Source of the DNA: Pycnopodia helianthoides
Taxonomy: Eukaryota; Echinodermata; Asteroidea; Forcipulatida; Asteriidae
Assembly (NCBI GenBank): GCA_032158295.1
Contig: CM063246.1
Span: 3,071,371-3,135,370, forward strand
Direction: 5' to 3'
DNA length: 64,000 nucleotides
Below, one piece after another: positions 32,051-44,800 of this stretch (positions are counted from its first letter, which is position 1; each line of letters starts with the position of its first letter). The notes under the pieces were generated by a model. The model was not told where the DNA came from and made no database searches. It saw only the letters and a list, made by a program, of their open reading frames with translations. A program made the position numbers and the translations under genes.

Positions 32051-33799
32051 ACTTGACTTTTAACAAAGTGTTTTTCTTTTCTTTTCTTCTTGTATTTTTT
32101 TTTTTTTTTTCTTCTTCTTTTTGCCGAAGAGGAAGACTGCTGTCAGCAGGTGACGGATGTTTCAGTGTCCTTTTTTTTGCCTCTTCTCTTCTTCTTCATG
32201 ATTCACTGTGGACTCACCCGTAGATTCACAAGGGCTTGATGAGAAGAGATGAAATTGTTACACTGACCCATTTTCCTTTCAAAATTATCCTCATGTGGAA
32301 CTCCAAAGTGCAGCATGATCGTGTTCGGTACAGTTACATTTTATACATGAGTCAGTCTTGCAATTGACAGAAAAAGAAAGAAACACACAACAACAACAAC
32401 AAAAAACCCAACAAACAACATACACAAAATAAACCTGTTACTATTGGGAGATTGATGATGACACTGTAATCAGATGTACATGTACAAAGCAGTTTGACAG
32501 ACAACAAATGCAACAAAGTGAAACAAATATCGTCACATGTGCAGTATGGTTTATACATTCAACACCAGACAACCATAAAAATATCTGAACTGTTTAAGAA
32601 AAAAAAGAGACCCTGTTTGCTTTACAGGAAAGTGTGAAGGAATGAAAAAGAAGTGATGCTTGCACTGCTCCCCAAGCATGAGGGCTCTGCCACACTGTAA
32701 CCCACCCCACCTTGCCTTGACAACTCTCTCCCTCGATGACCATTAGTCAGTATCAGCCTTTGACTATGTACTGCTGTCCCATGGCCATTGCATTCAACAG
32801 CCAAGGCTGTAGCGTGGTGGCGTGCTTTGAGGGCAGTGGGGTTTACCCCAGTCATGCTTCACCAGCGGATTGAATCACGGAACAACGACAAAGGCTCGGC
32901 TGCTTTTCCCCGATAACCAATTCATACACATGTGCAGGAACATCCCATCAAAGGGGCAAGCATGGAGTATTTGAACACAAGAGTGGCCCTCCGAATGCCA
33001 GCAAATTAAAAAAAAAAAACAGTACCTACCTGACATTGACCTTTGAACTCTTGACATGTGCTGCCGAGTGACCGTCCACTGACCATCTGCTATTGACTGT
33101 GGGAACTGAAGTGACCGTTGTTGTAGGACCAACAGGTTTTATCATCCCAACAGGTTACCATTGAGGGTAAAACAACTCCTTCCCCCTGGCGTGTCAGAGT
33201 GCAGTACAACACGCACACACACAGGCCGTCACCAGCTCAAATGGACCAAGCCACTGTAATTTCAACTGGAGACCCTCACGACTTTTCTCTCTCTCTCTCT
33301 CTCTCCTTCATACAAAGCACTGACGGAGACCCCAGTAAATGAATGCATACACAAGCCTCTGTACAAGAAATTAATGTTGGCAGGCGGCTGATCAGGCTTG
33401 CTAATGTCATAGGGTCATTAAACCCCATGTGGACACGAATGACTAATAGTTTCTCCCCAGCACTGATCAACTTCCACTCATCTACACAATCAACTACGCA
33501 AGGCATTAGGGGAAGAAAAAAAAAAAAAAAAAAAAGGCACAGCCTGGCTTGGCCGGCCCGGCCCGAGTACCAACTTGTACTGTTTTATACTAGGCTGGGT
33601 ATCGAGTTCTAATCTCAGGTATATCATGTGATTGCAATGGGTACACTTAGCAGCGCTGGAATTCAGGGGCCGTGTAAGACAGCGACGTTGGCCCAGTAAT
33701 GAGCGAGATACAAGAGGGTGGGAGAAGAAGAAGGGGAAAAAAAGAGAGAGAGAAAGAAAAAAAGGCAAACCACAGAGAAAACAAAAAAAGGTGACTAAC
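32051..33799. other. Non-coding, pyrimidine and A tracts
   Basis: T tract at about 32095-32110, (CT)n at about 33283-33305, A tract at 33516-33535 and a purine-rich piece at 33718-33790. No gene supported; the frames across these tracts are low complexity. Confidence 0.5.
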
Positions 33800-34340
33800 A
33801 ACTTGCATTCAGTGATGCGCAGATATGGAAATATGCATTTGCATAATTGTTTCCATTAAGCGCTTGGACTCAAGTGCCTCCTTGCCTGACATTTTGCTAA
33901 TCAGAGAGATGAATCTGCTAAAAGGCGAGTACAAGAGAAAAGCAGATTATGACTGCCTTTCCGTCGTGTGCACTGGAATAAACTCGGCCCCGGACCAGCA
34001 AATGGGCATCGTCTATCCTCGTTAAGATCGTGAGCTCCGAAGAGTCTCTTGACGACGCGGCCGGTCAAGAAAGACGCGGTCGAAACCTCGCGTAATGTGT
34101 TGCTACCTCATCAACTCCATACTCGAGATTGCATATTTCTCCAAATGACATTAAAATCTTTCATTACTGCTTCCATATGTCTTCTCCCACTGACAAGGCT
34201 CGTCTGATAAATATTCACCGGCCTCTTGCTTGCTTTGCTGAAATGTTTTTTAAAAAGTGTTTATACTTCTGTCGCCAATTTAGGATGGCATAAATTTGTC
34301 AGAGTGTGACAGCCACATATGAACTCTTTCGAAAGCTACC
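33800..34340. promoter_or_regulatory. Candidate regulatory island with octamer, one of the strongest
   Basis: Contains ATTTGCAT (33837-33844) preceded by ATATGC and followed by AATTGTTTCC, i.e. a POU site next to an ATTGTT Sox-type word. Further on are a CpG-rich part (34040-34100), TGATAAATATTCACC (about 34206) and ATTACTGC words. Long, complex and unbroken by simple repeats. The adjacency of POU and Sox words is seen; their use is inferred, and their spacing and orientation differ from the classical Oct-Sox composite. Confidence 0.35.
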
Positions 34341-34795
34341 GAATCACTTTGAGAATTTACAAGGTAACAGCTGGTCTCTCTTTGTGTTAACCCAGATAAT
34401 GATTTGATTATTGGTAATACATTTTGAAATAATAATTCTGTACCAAAGGTTGTACTTCAGGGTTGCCTGCAGAAACCCTGCGTCTTGTAATTAGTTATAA
34501 GGTTATAGAACTAGAAGGGCAAACACACTTGTCTTTAAAGAATTGCTTCTTACAATATTGTTTGTTTCAAAAACAAATTCAACCGAATTTCTTCCAAAAT
34601 ATTTTTTCTTCCATTATTATATGATAGATTTGTTTTAACTTATACACAAAAAACAACAACAACACCCAAACATATAAAGCAGTTACCATTTGTTTCAAAT
34701 AATAAACCGCAAAGGAAACTGATTGGGTAACTCAATTTGGGGTGAATAAAAAAATCACCAATTTCTCTCTGGGGTTTTTCCTCTTAAATTATTTT

Positions 34796-34798
<3 letters not shown>
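34341..34798. other. Non-coding AT-rich stretch
   Basis: Nothing recognised. Confidence 0.45.

Positions 34799-34832
<34 letters not shown>
34799..34832. repeat. (GA)n microsatellite
   Basis: About 33 bases of GA; gives a serine/leucine-rich minus frame. Confidence 0.9.
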
Positions 34833-34834
<2 letters not shown>

Positions 34835-36809
34835 AAAACAAAACCACGAAAAACACACACATTAAAAAAAACAAGCTGACACTCAAGTTCAAAGCAACAC
34901 TGCAAGGATGGCTTTGTTGCCAGATGTCTCAATAATTTTCTTGACACCGTACATTGACTCTGCAGGAAACCCAACCTTTCAGCTGCTAGTATTTCAAGGA
35001 GAAGACGAACAAGAAAAGAAACCCACATGCCTAAACCGTGATCGATACTCGCATTGTCCTAAAGACATCCCCTCAGCCAGTCGGTTATGTGTGTGTGTAT
35101 ATTCCGATCAAGCACCCCCCCTAGACATGGGCTTAATCTAATTGTGCCAACTCACAGGCAACAACAGGAAAAGGACTGCAAACTGTCACCCCGAATCTGG
35201 GTTAGCACGGGTCATAGGGTCTACATCTAGACAACCAGCCACTGTGATACAAGAGAAAGTGAGAGGGGGGGGGGGACCACACACAAAAAAAAAATGATAG
35301 GGGGAAAATTGCAAATTAGAGGGAGTGGAAATTAGTGTTACAGTCTGTACAAATTACCCCAGGCGAGTAGCATAGAGCAATCCTGTCCCTTTTCCTCTTC
35401 GTATTAACCACTTGCCAACAGATTGGTTTCTTCTCTATACTTTTTCTTCCTCCCTCATCTGCCCTGACAAGCCAAAACATCCAAACTGATTACATCAAAT
35501 ACTGTGCAGGCCGATCCCTCACAACTTTATGACATCCATCTTTAAAGGGAAGGGCCGCCATTTAGATTGTAACCTCATTTCCGAGATCATCAAATTACTG
35601 GGACGATAGCAAACCCTTGTTTTGAACGAAGTGACCACTCTGAAGCAGATATCCCCGTACCCAAGCACCTGGACAAACCGATTCCACTTTTACAATTGTC
35701 ACACATGCTTTGGAGAATCAATCACAAATAGGCAAACAAACAAACAGTTAAGTCTCCCGAACCGCTCCATGATGTAAAAGGTTCAGTGGAAGATTTATGT
35801 TAATCTCCCGAGCATAAAATTATAATTTTATATGTTCAGAGTTATATTTATTCTGTGTATTCAGTCTAATCATAAACTCTTTGGTCTAATAAAGTACTTT
35901 ATTCAATATTCTATTTGATGGATATCTTTGGAGGAGAATCATCCACCCATTTCCCAAGTTGGTGTTTTATGGCGGCCAGGAATAAATTGTGTATGTTCAA
36001 GCTAACCACAAATTCTTGTTCATGCTTCTGCCAATCTGGTCAGGTTCCCGCATCCCATACCAACAGTACGATGCATATGAAGATGGAAACATGGATGGGG
36101 ACCAGGCTTTTCCCTTTCAGCCTCAAATTTGAATTGAAGAACAAACTAAAATGATTATTAAGCTCTACAGACCATTAACATGCTGCCATCATCTCGGTCA
36201 TGTTCCTTGTTTCCATAAACAGTAACCAATGCTAATAATCAATGCACAAAAAGGAACCAGACTGTTTCTTTTCTCTTTCCAGCCTCGGTTTCGGTTACAT
36301 TGATTTGAATGGGAGAAAATGAAGATGCCCCTCCCCCCCCCCCCTCTCATAAAAAGGTTTACAACCTGTGTGGAGATTTCCCCATTTGTTATCCTAAACC
36401 AAGCATGTCAAGTGAATTCTTGATGAATACAACCTTCCTATGGTTGGGAAGACATTCAACTGTGGACACGCTCTGGTGGTGTAACAGGGGTCTCTGATCT
36501 CCGCACAAGAGCCGAGTCGCTACTGTTCCCCATTATACAGTCGCATACTTCCACACAGGCGTCAACATTATTGAACAGCACATTAGCCACCGCAATGACA
36601 TGAAGCCATTTAACTGATTTGCAGGTGCCAAACCCGGGCCCTCGCTACACCCACTGGTAAGTCATTAACGGGTCGCCCCATTAACCTACTTGATTACATT
36701 GACCCACTTTCCTTGTTTCTTTGTTTGCCCTTCTCTCACAGTGATCAGGCCCTTCACTCTTCGGACCCCTACGCTTGTTGGCTCAGTGTGTCACATGACT
36801 ACATCAAAA

Positions 36810-36850
<41 letters not shown>

Positions 36851-36919
36851 AGAAAAAAGAAAAGAAAAAAAAGCCTTGTCCTCACATACACACGTCCACA
36901 CACACACACTCTCTCTAGA
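34833..36919. other. Non-coding, G, C and A tracts
   Basis: Contains a G tract (35264-35274), a C tract (36331-36345) and an A tract of about 35 (36813-36847) followed by a purine-rich piece and a short (CA)n/(CT)n. No supported gene; two frames across the A tract are poly-lysine artefacts. Confidence 0.5.
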
Positions 36920-37250
36920 TACGCAAGTGTAATTATCTAAATTAAAAAGGGAGAGAGGAGTCCATGAAATATTTACCCAGGGCCTAATTGTAATGAGTGT
37001 ATGCCTGGGATAACTAAATAATTAATGGATTAATTCAAACTCGCTGACGCCTCTATCAGAGCGTATAGAGCTGAATATGTTTCCTGGATAATTAAGAAAA
37101 ATACTTGACAAATGATAAATCATGGCCGCCTGTGCTAACGATGAAATTATGGATAAGAAAACATTAAGACTGGGTGGGAAAGTGGAGCATTTATACTTGT
37201 TTTCACCGCAAGCTACAAAGTCCATTAAAGAGATAATCAACTTCCTAAAG
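36920..37250. promoter_or_regulatory. Candidate regulatory island with K50 homeodomain site
   Basis: Contains AATAATTAATGGATTAATTC around 37017-37036, including GGATTA (37027-37032), the Otx/bicoid-type site. CCCAGGGC (36976-36983) and GCCTGGG (37003-37009) form an inverted pair. CTAATTGTAATGAG lies between them. Complex, no frame. Enhancer-like by eye. Confidence 0.3.
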
Positions 37251-38079
37251 AGTACACAATTTTTTATTATTTTTTTTTTTACATATAACTCGGCACACTT
37301 TTTCCATAAAATATTATGACTATATGAAAAGTTTTACACTTTAGGAAATCTTTTCGCACTACTTATTTTTGCTCACGGAAAGTTCCATGCCATTGGGCAA
37401 AACAATTTTTCTAGCCAGAAAGTGTAACTTTACAGTCTGCTTTTGGTTGAAATAAATGGGCCTGCAGATAAAAAAAAAAGGTAATACAAACAGTTGTTCA
37501 TTCCAGATACAACAAACATATGTATACAAATGTTGTTATCCTCCTACCCAAGTAGTGATTACAGAAAGCTACTCATTGTCATCTACCGCTCACCGTTCTT
37601 GTAAATTAAACACTCGAGGGTTTACACTCGGCATCCAAATTTAAAAAAAAGAGCAAACGAATATACACAAAGATCCACCTCCCACAATCGGACGCATTAA
37701 TGTTCTCAAATTCTGACTAAGGATGAGTTTTGATGGACACACAATCCCCAGTCTTAAGTCAGGGGGGCTGATTATGAAGCAAAATGCAAAGCGATGTTCC
37801 CTGCAAGGTTGATGAATAACAGCCAGACAGCATCCAAAAGGTTGAATCATAGCTTGAACCAAAAACACCATACTACTGACTTTTCCCCCCGATGTTCTAT
37901 TTGGGTATTGAGTTTAAACTGAAGTAGATCTGTCTGATCGTACAAGAACTGTCATTGTAACAACACTCACGCTGCTCAACATTTCTCTGGTATTTATTCC
38001 AATTGTGGGGACATCAACTTTATTGGCAGTTGCTGAGGGTTAATTTTAAAAATGTTAGGAACAAAGGATTTGAGCACAG
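37251..38079. other. Non-coding AT-rich stretch
   Basis: T tract near 37269 and short A runs; nothing recognised. Confidence 0.45.
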
Positions 38080-38245
38080 ACAGTTCAGGCCTGCACTTTC
38101 ATCTTTGAGAGGCACTATGCCGCTTTCATTTTGCAAGGCACTTCCATTGGAAATCTATGGGCAACCTTTGAAGGGGGCATCAAGGCCAAGACTAGGGGCA
38201 ACAGAGGCCATGGCCTCCGTGGCCTCCATGTAATTCCAGGCCTGA
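38080..38245 (+). repeat. Possible dispersed repeat fragment
   Basis: The run GGCAACCTTTGAAGG, GGCATCAAGGCCAAGAC, GGGGCAACAGAGGCCATG, GCCTCCGTGGCC and TGTAATTCCAGGCCTG is familiar to me from echinoderm sequence as a recurrent phrase. There is no second copy in this window, so this rests on memory alone. The 76-residue plus frame over it is not called a gene. Confidence 0.35.
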
Positions 38246-38598
38246 CAGCGCCAAATCAACTACAAAAAAACCTACAATAAATGTGCCCCACAGATGCGCA
38301 GGTTTCCCCGCACTTTCGATACATCTGTAAAGTTTAAAGCCCTTTAATAAATACCTATTTATCTGACGAGATAAAACTAGTCAACACAGGTTAGTGTGCA
38401 TGCATGTTTCACCATCTTTCATTACCAGCAACTGGTACAGATTAGTAATGTTTAAGTAAGTTAACATAAACTACCCAAGTATGACCCCAAATGTCACGGC
38501 TGACCTCAGTTAATCTCCCCACTTTGTCTTTATTTATTTGATGCCAGCATCCTTTGTGGGAAAAATGTCCTCAGAGAGTGAGAGAGCTGTGCCGGGGC
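38246..38598. other. Non-coding stretch
   Basis: Nothing recognised. Confidence 0.45.
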
Positions 38599-39153
38599 TT
38601 AAAGGGATGGTCACACCAGTGGCTCGGATCAAAATGAAAAGTCCCACATACAAAAGGTTGTTCTCAATTTGTACACGGAGCCTTTCTTGATGTCAAATTG
38701 GTACAAATGCATGAGTCATTTTCATTCTCTTTGTGATATTTATATTACAATTATCTTTACCGCGTGTAAGTGATCCACCACTGCTGATTATATGAAAACT
38801 CTTGTGCAAGATAATCAATCAGGACAGCTAAAAATATATATAAAAAAATAAAACGCACTAACACTGACAAGGCATTAATTGAAGATAGACTAAAGCAAAC
38901 ATGAATTAAAACTTGAAAACAAGAAAAATCTTCCTAAGTAAGTCAAAAAAAGCAATAGTTACATACTTGCCCAAAGCAAAAGTGTCTGTCTGAAAACCTT
39001 TGTTTAAAACACTGACAAACTTGGGGGGGGGGCAGAGAGACTGCTTTTGTTTAGCTTCTCAACATGTGAGCTTAATTTCTGATGAACTTTCAGTTTGATG
39101 AAATTTCATCACGAGCTGTACACTTTCATATTACCATCGTTACCACCCTTTAA
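38599..39153. mobile_element. Candidate TTAA-ended MITE, diverged
   Basis: Starts TTAAAGGGATGGTCAC; the complement of its end reads TTAAAGGGTGGTAACG. Allowing a one-base gap the ends match over about 14 bases, and both have terminal TTAA. Length 555 bp, no coding sequence, a G tract inside at about 39022. It may belong with the 17.9-kb element (both begin TTAAAGG) or be a chance pairing of ends. Confidence 0.4.
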
Positions 39154-40079
39154 AGAGAGTGGAATAACCTAACTTTGGGAGGGAACAAGCTGGGCTGCTC
39201 ATTGTTTAGGGTGACACTCTCCATGGGCCAATTTTTCTCCAATTTCTGGGTGGTCTACATCAAGTGCAATAAACTCATTAAAACAGGGTTTTTTTCTTCC
39301 CCCTCTCTGAAATCCTTTGGCCTACCTTTCATTTTCTCTCCCTAACATCAATCTATCCTCACTTCATTTAATTACAGCAGGCCAGAATCTGGAACAATTT
39401 CGGTAAACATATTATCAGGATGCATCATTGGAGCTGTCCACGGATGAACAAGACGAATAGGCAATAAAAAAGCCCCCACATAAGACAAAGTATTGGATTC
39501 CAGGTTAAGATGTGCATTTAATTTATTAATTGTTTTTGAAGTCACCCCCCCCCCCCATCAGATGATGGGCTTTTAGTTGAACATTGCTGCCTGCATTATG
39601 ACCACAATGATCACGTCCTAGGGATTTGCCAGGCAAGAAATACTGCCCTCAGTTGCTGAGACTCCTACGGGCAAGACATTGTGAATGTTCCCCCAACCCC
39701 CCCCCCCCCACCTATCTCTGACATGGAAAGGGCTAATCCATCAATTCTAACAGTACACATGTTTTTTTCTAAACTATGTAAGATAGTCCAAATGAATAGG
39801 GCCTGATTTTCATTTCAAAAATAATAAGTACCTAAATATATCAAAGACAATTCAGTCAAAAAGAAAAGCTAATAAACTAATGAAATACAAACCCTAAAAA
39901 ACAAACTAGCACACAAAACACAAAACGAATTAATCGCTGCTCTTTGAACAGTTAAATTGTGTAAAACTCCAACACACTAATTCAGACATTGTTCTGGAAC
40001 ATAAAACTCTTCAAAACAGCTGATCAATTAAACTGTGCAAATGAATCAGCAATTAATGTTCTATTTTGGATTCCCAAAA
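39154..40079. other. Non-coding, C tracts
   Basis: C tracts at about 39544-39557 and 39700-39709. GGGCCTGATTTTCAT near 39798 resembles the GGCCCAAT MITE end, but no body follows. Nothing else recognised. Confidence 0.45.
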
Positions 40080-40420
40080 CACTTGATCATCTGTTTTGTT
40101 TATTGCGTTAATTACAAATGGCGAACACGCCCTCTTAGTTACACCGATCTGGAAGTGAATCAAAGGAGTGACCAGTTCCCTCAAATCTGAAGGAGACCGT
40201 GACCCGCCCTCTCTGGCCTACGTCACGGCACCAGACTAAGGCTCCAAAAAAACAGTATCAGACATAGTACGAATCCGCAGCAAAAGCGCCTAGAAACTTG
40301 AAGTGTTTTTCAGAGTGGGGCAAGCCACGCCAAGCAGCGGCTGGACAAAATCAATATGCATGTGAAAACAATATGAAGTGTTGAGAGCAAGTTGCTGATG
40401 ATTCACCAATTAAGACGACA
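40080..40420. promoter_or_regulatory. Candidate regulatory island with CRE-like site
   Basis: Complex GC-richer sequence with GCGTTAATTAC (about 40105), TACGTCA (40219-40225, CRE-like) and AATATGCATGTGAAAAC near its end. A purine run (40425-40465) follows. Function inferred. Confidence 0.25.
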
Positions 40421-42443
40421 AAAAAGAAAGAAAGAAAGAAAAGAGAGAGAGAAAAAAAAGAAGGGGAGCAGAACCGTTGGAGTTCAAAGGTTCACAAGTT
40501 CCGCCGTGAATTAAAATGTCAGTGGCATTTAATGGCCAGGGTAAGGACACATGTTGGAGAAATATGGATTAGGATTAACCTTTTCACAGAGTGGAGGGAT
40601 AACATATGCACTGGCCGATCCTGTCAACAGTTACATCATGAACTGTCTGTTCCTGTATACCCGGAGCCTAAGCACCCCAAAAATTATGGCCGAGGGAGGT
40701 AGGTGGGGAGGGGGGGTACATGGACGTGCCTGCGCCAGATACAGCCTCCGGGTGCACGTACAACATGCCCGGTTCATGTGTTTTCTCTTCTTCCAAAGGA
40801 AATAAGGACGGGACTTGGGGAGGAATATCACTGCCCCCAATGTGTATAAACGCCATTACTGGATCCGGGGGAATCAAAAAGGGGTGGCAAGCTCCCCCCT
40901 TTCTACTCCTTTTGCTACCAGCATACTAGAAAATGCAATGCACATTTTACATGCATGACCAAAGCTTTCATTTCACAGCTTGCACCCCTTTTTAATCGGT
41001 ATAAAATGCAAGACACATTTTTATTTTTTGTTTTCATGTTACAAATTTCCACCCAGTTTTCAAGAGGCTAGCTTTCGCTTTCCCCCACCCAATTGATTTA
41101 CTCTCTCCATTGTACATGCGCCATCGACACGGTTCTGTGCTGGCATTTGGGATTAAAATCGCAGCTTTTTTAATTCCTTAACGTGTATTTCCGCACTTAT
41201 GACTTGGCAATACTCTAAAACTGTCCACTTCTCTACACAGCCTACAATTAATTGATGATTAATAATATATGCCCTTTTTCTCAGACCCAACCCCGTCTCT
41301 GACCAAAATTAGTTAACAAGATTAACTTGGGGAAAGTGCTGAGTACATCCTTGTTCTTCACTTGGTAGTGTATATAATTAGATCGGGCATTCCCAGTGAT
41401 CCAACCCAAACAAACCTTGCTCATCAACCCCCCAGATTTAACCCCATTCCAGACAGTGCAGACAGATAACTACCAGTCCTTACCCCCCCCCCCTCGTCAA
41501 CCCCTTCCTCCCCTGACCAATACCCAACCTTGCTTAAAGGGCAATGCACTATGCAGAAGTTTAAGGACACCTGGAGATCCCCGCTCTCAGATTCAACAGG
41601 TCTCCAGCGACAGCTCAGTCCAGCTAGTCAGCCCAGTCAAGGCACAGGGCATTGTCTTCACCCCCTTGGGACAGATCTAACACCCCCCCCTCCTTTGCTG
41701 ATTCAGAGGCAAAGTTCCTGTATCTGTGCGATGACATTTCCGTAATTAAACTTGTTAGATGATCAAGAGCTTCATCATCTTAATTCGGAGTGTTTTGATG
41801 TTCAGGGCGACCCGGTGTTATCTACTGAGATCTTAGAGGTTGAGGCAGGGCTCGAAGTTCACGCTGGACCCTAGGCTCGAAGTTCACGCTGGACCCTAAG
41901 CGCGATGCCAGTGATTTTAGCGCCGGGCCAGTCAAACTCACGACCACTCAAGTCATGCTGGCTTGTGTTTTTGCAGTTAAAATGTTAAACTGTAAGGATA
42001 GTTGTTTTAGTCATCTTGACTCTAGTCTCGTAGCAAATTTTCTGGTCCGGTAAAAAAAGAGAGAGCTACAAGCCCCGCGTTTTTTTTTTAAAAACTTTTT
42101 CCTCTAAATTCGGGTCCTGTGGGGATAATTTTGTTTAATGAAATAGCAGTACGGATAACCACAACTGACTATGAGGATCAGCGAATACATAACACACCAA
42201 TCTATTCAAATGAGGAGTAAACTACTTTTAGTCACGAGGCAATTTAACCCCACCATTCCCTTTTACAATGTTTTGACAAGGTAATCAATCGTACAGACAA
42301 CCAAAAACCTGGGAACAATTGAATGTGAGGCTGTAAAGCAAATGAAAAAAATGTCCGCACAAAAAGAAAGTGGGGAGGGGGGGGTAGATGAGGAGGAAGA
42401 ACCTGTTTGATTAAACAGCACTTTGAATTAATGTATAGACCCC
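40421..42443. other. Non-coding; small duplications and C tracts
   Basis: Includes a 25-bp tandem duplication (listed separately), C runs near 41487 and 41682 and a G run near 42374. Both strands are open over 40551-40929, but the frames are antisense and unrecognised. Confidence 0.45.
41849..41898. repeat. 25-bp tandem duplication
   Basis: GGCTCGAAGTTCACGCTGGA plus CCCTA occurs twice head to tail (41849-41873 and 41874-41898), exact. Confidence 0.9.
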
Positions 42444-42670
42444 CCAATCACAGCCAGTGAATTGTGAACTGTGATTGGAACAGCACAATGCGGCTATTAC
42501 TCCAAGCAGGTACGCTTGGCTGATCCCCACTGGCTCCCCTCCAACAGAAAGACAATGGAGCCGCTGGTCCACAAAGGCAACACCAGTAAAAGCAGTGTAC
42601 AATGAAACAAAATATACCCAGGTTGTTAATAGCAGCAAGCTTGACCTTGTAAGCCTGTGGAGTGCCTAGA
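42444..42670. promoter_or_regulatory. Candidate regulatory island with inverted CCAAT pair
   Basis: CCAATCACA (42444-42452) and TGTGATTGG (42470-42478) are perfect 9-bp inverted repeats, giving two CCAAT boxes pointing outward from a 17-base centre. Complex sequence follows (CAGGTACGCTTGGCTGATCC). CCAAT boxes suggest NF-Y-type binding. There is no transcript evidence either way. Confidence 0.3.
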
Positions 42671-44579
42671 GAGTGTGTGTGTGTGTGTGCACGCTGTTTG
42701 GTGTGTCTATCAGTGCACCACTATTACCTAAAGAAGAAATACAAAAAGACATTCCCCGTGGAACAAGAACAGCACAAACTAAATCAGCACGGAAACACTT
42801 TTGGGTTATCAATGTCATTGCTCCATTGTGAATGTAAACCCTACTGCTAGAGCGGTTTTTCCACACAAATGAAACTGACCCTGTTATGACTGTCTTATAG
42901 CACTTACTCATTTAATCTCTACACTCTGACGAAGACCGGACAACTTCCCCCTTTACAAGAAGAAGAGAGTGAGAAAATCGCCGTCTTTCCACTCCTCCAT
43001 GACTAAACAGTAGATGAGAGGCTTATACAACAACTATGGAAGTAGAAACACAGAGGTCCCTCATGACTTACTAGTAGGATTCAAAGTCACCAGCTGTTTG
43101 AATGGCCGGTTTAATGAGCTGGAAATGCCCATTCAGCACCCGGGCCTGGTATGCCCAAAAGACGGAGAGAGAGGGATATAGCACACACACAAAAAAAGTT
43201 CAAAGACAAGCCCTGTGGTACAGTGATTGCCTGGTGGTTGGTTGGTTGGCCAGGAGACAATTACGCCACTGAAGCACAGCTTAATTGGTGGTGGCTGCTT
43301 CGGGTTGAAAACAATGCTCGCTGCAGGGCCTGGGTCCCGGCCGAGGCGCACACAGACCCACACACGCACACATGCACACCATAATTATTGGGAGTTTGGT
43401 TTGTTTTGCAGGAATGTGTTTATCTCTTTGGAAAAATGGAATAGGGTCAAGGGCGGTGTAGACCTACTTATAATTTGGGGAGAGACGAAGGCGGGCCAGG
43501 GGGGAATTAAGAGAAGGTTCAAGGAGTGTTGGGAAGATTACACAAAAATAAAGATATGGGTTTGGAAAGTTGACTTTGTTTGAAAGTAATAAAACCAAAA
43601 AAACACTGTTCGGCATTATTGGTGTTTGTTGAAAGTGGCTGCTTTATTGATCTCGATAGTAAACTGCCGATGACCTATGAGTTATGAAACTTGATAAATA
43701 GGGTGCAACTCACAAGTGACTTCTCACCACCATAACCTTAAATAGAATAGTGCACCATTTATAAGAGAAATAAACTATCATGAAAACAGGGCTTTCGCCC
43801 TGAAGACAATCAGAGCACACTGATGGAAGCGTCGAGCTACACCACCAATTCTTTTTCCTTTTCAGAACCCCCCAACAACTCGTAGAGAAATATTCTGTGT
43901 ACAATTACCGCAAACGTTACTGAAAACACTCCCTTACCTGGCGGCTCGTTCTATCAAACTTTCTCCACAAGCTATCCTCCCTACACCCCACCCACCAATA
44001 CACAGTGTTAACTCTCACTTGAAGCATTCTCCCTCCCCTAACAGTATCAGCATAATCTCTTTTAATTCCAGTGGAGTATGAAAGAGTGCAAATATGCCAC
44101 AACCAAACACACAAATCCCAATCAGAAAGGTACACATTTAAGCATGCACTGAAAAAAAAAAGAAAAAGAAAATGAAGTTGACCCATACCTTTTCGTGAAG
44201 TTTCCGATCCTAAGGAGGGCCGTCTTCAGGACGACGAAAAAAACCACCAATTAATCCAGGACCAACACCTCCAGAGAGAAGGGTGGGTACACCATCTACG
44301 TCAAATGGCCTGGTCCCAACTCTCTCTTGACTCGCTCTCTCGGTTTCTCAAGCTTCTCCTCCACTGCATGCATCAGAATGCAGTCTTAATCCATGTGCAC
44401 ACTTCACCCCCCTCGTTTAGGAATTCTGTTAAGAACAAAGACAAAGAGGGATTAGCCCCACTGAAAACAGAGAAAGGGGATTATTAAGCCAGCCCGGGGA
44501 CCGTGGAGACGGTTAAGCTGTTATAAGTATTGTTGCCTTTTCAATTCTCCTTCTTTTTTTTTTCTTTTCTTTTTTTCTT
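42671..44579. other. Non-coding, short GT and CA runs
   Basis: (GT)n at about 42675-42690 and CA-rich piece at 43350-43380. A moderately complex patch at 43080-43150 (GGTTTAATGAGCTGG) could be regulatory. The frames at 43133-43583 overlap each other on both strands and are not recognised. Confidence 0.45.
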
Positions 44580-44800
44580 CCTCTTTTGATCCTTAAGGCA
44601 TTCCACGGGCTGGCCATGGAGCCAGGACTTTCCCACCATCAGATTAGACGCCCTGTCATTAGTAATTTAAGTGAGGTTGAGATTTCAGATGAGTTACAGG
44701 CCCAATGTTCACTGTCTCTCCATGTATAATTACGAGAGGTAATGTAACCAGGGGATAAAATCATTGCTACAAGAAATTTGACTCCCTCGAGACATGGCCA
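44580..44800. promoter_or_regulatory. Candidate regulatory island
   Basis: Complex sequence after a long pyrimidine tract, with GTCATTAGTAATTTAAG (about 44656) and GTATAATTACGAGAGG (about 44724). No frame fits; inferred only. Confidence 0.25.

Noticed and set aside
35538..35560. TTAAAGGGAAGGG as an end of a TTAA-type element
   Set aside because: No inverted partner found nearby; the same holds for TTAAAGGGAAACTGG near 45678 and TTAAAGGGCAATGC near 41535.
36690..36940. Lysine-rich frames
   Set aside because: Produced by a 35-base A tract.
39795..39815. Another GGCCCAAT-family MITE end
   Set aside because: Only about 15 similar bases with no family body following.
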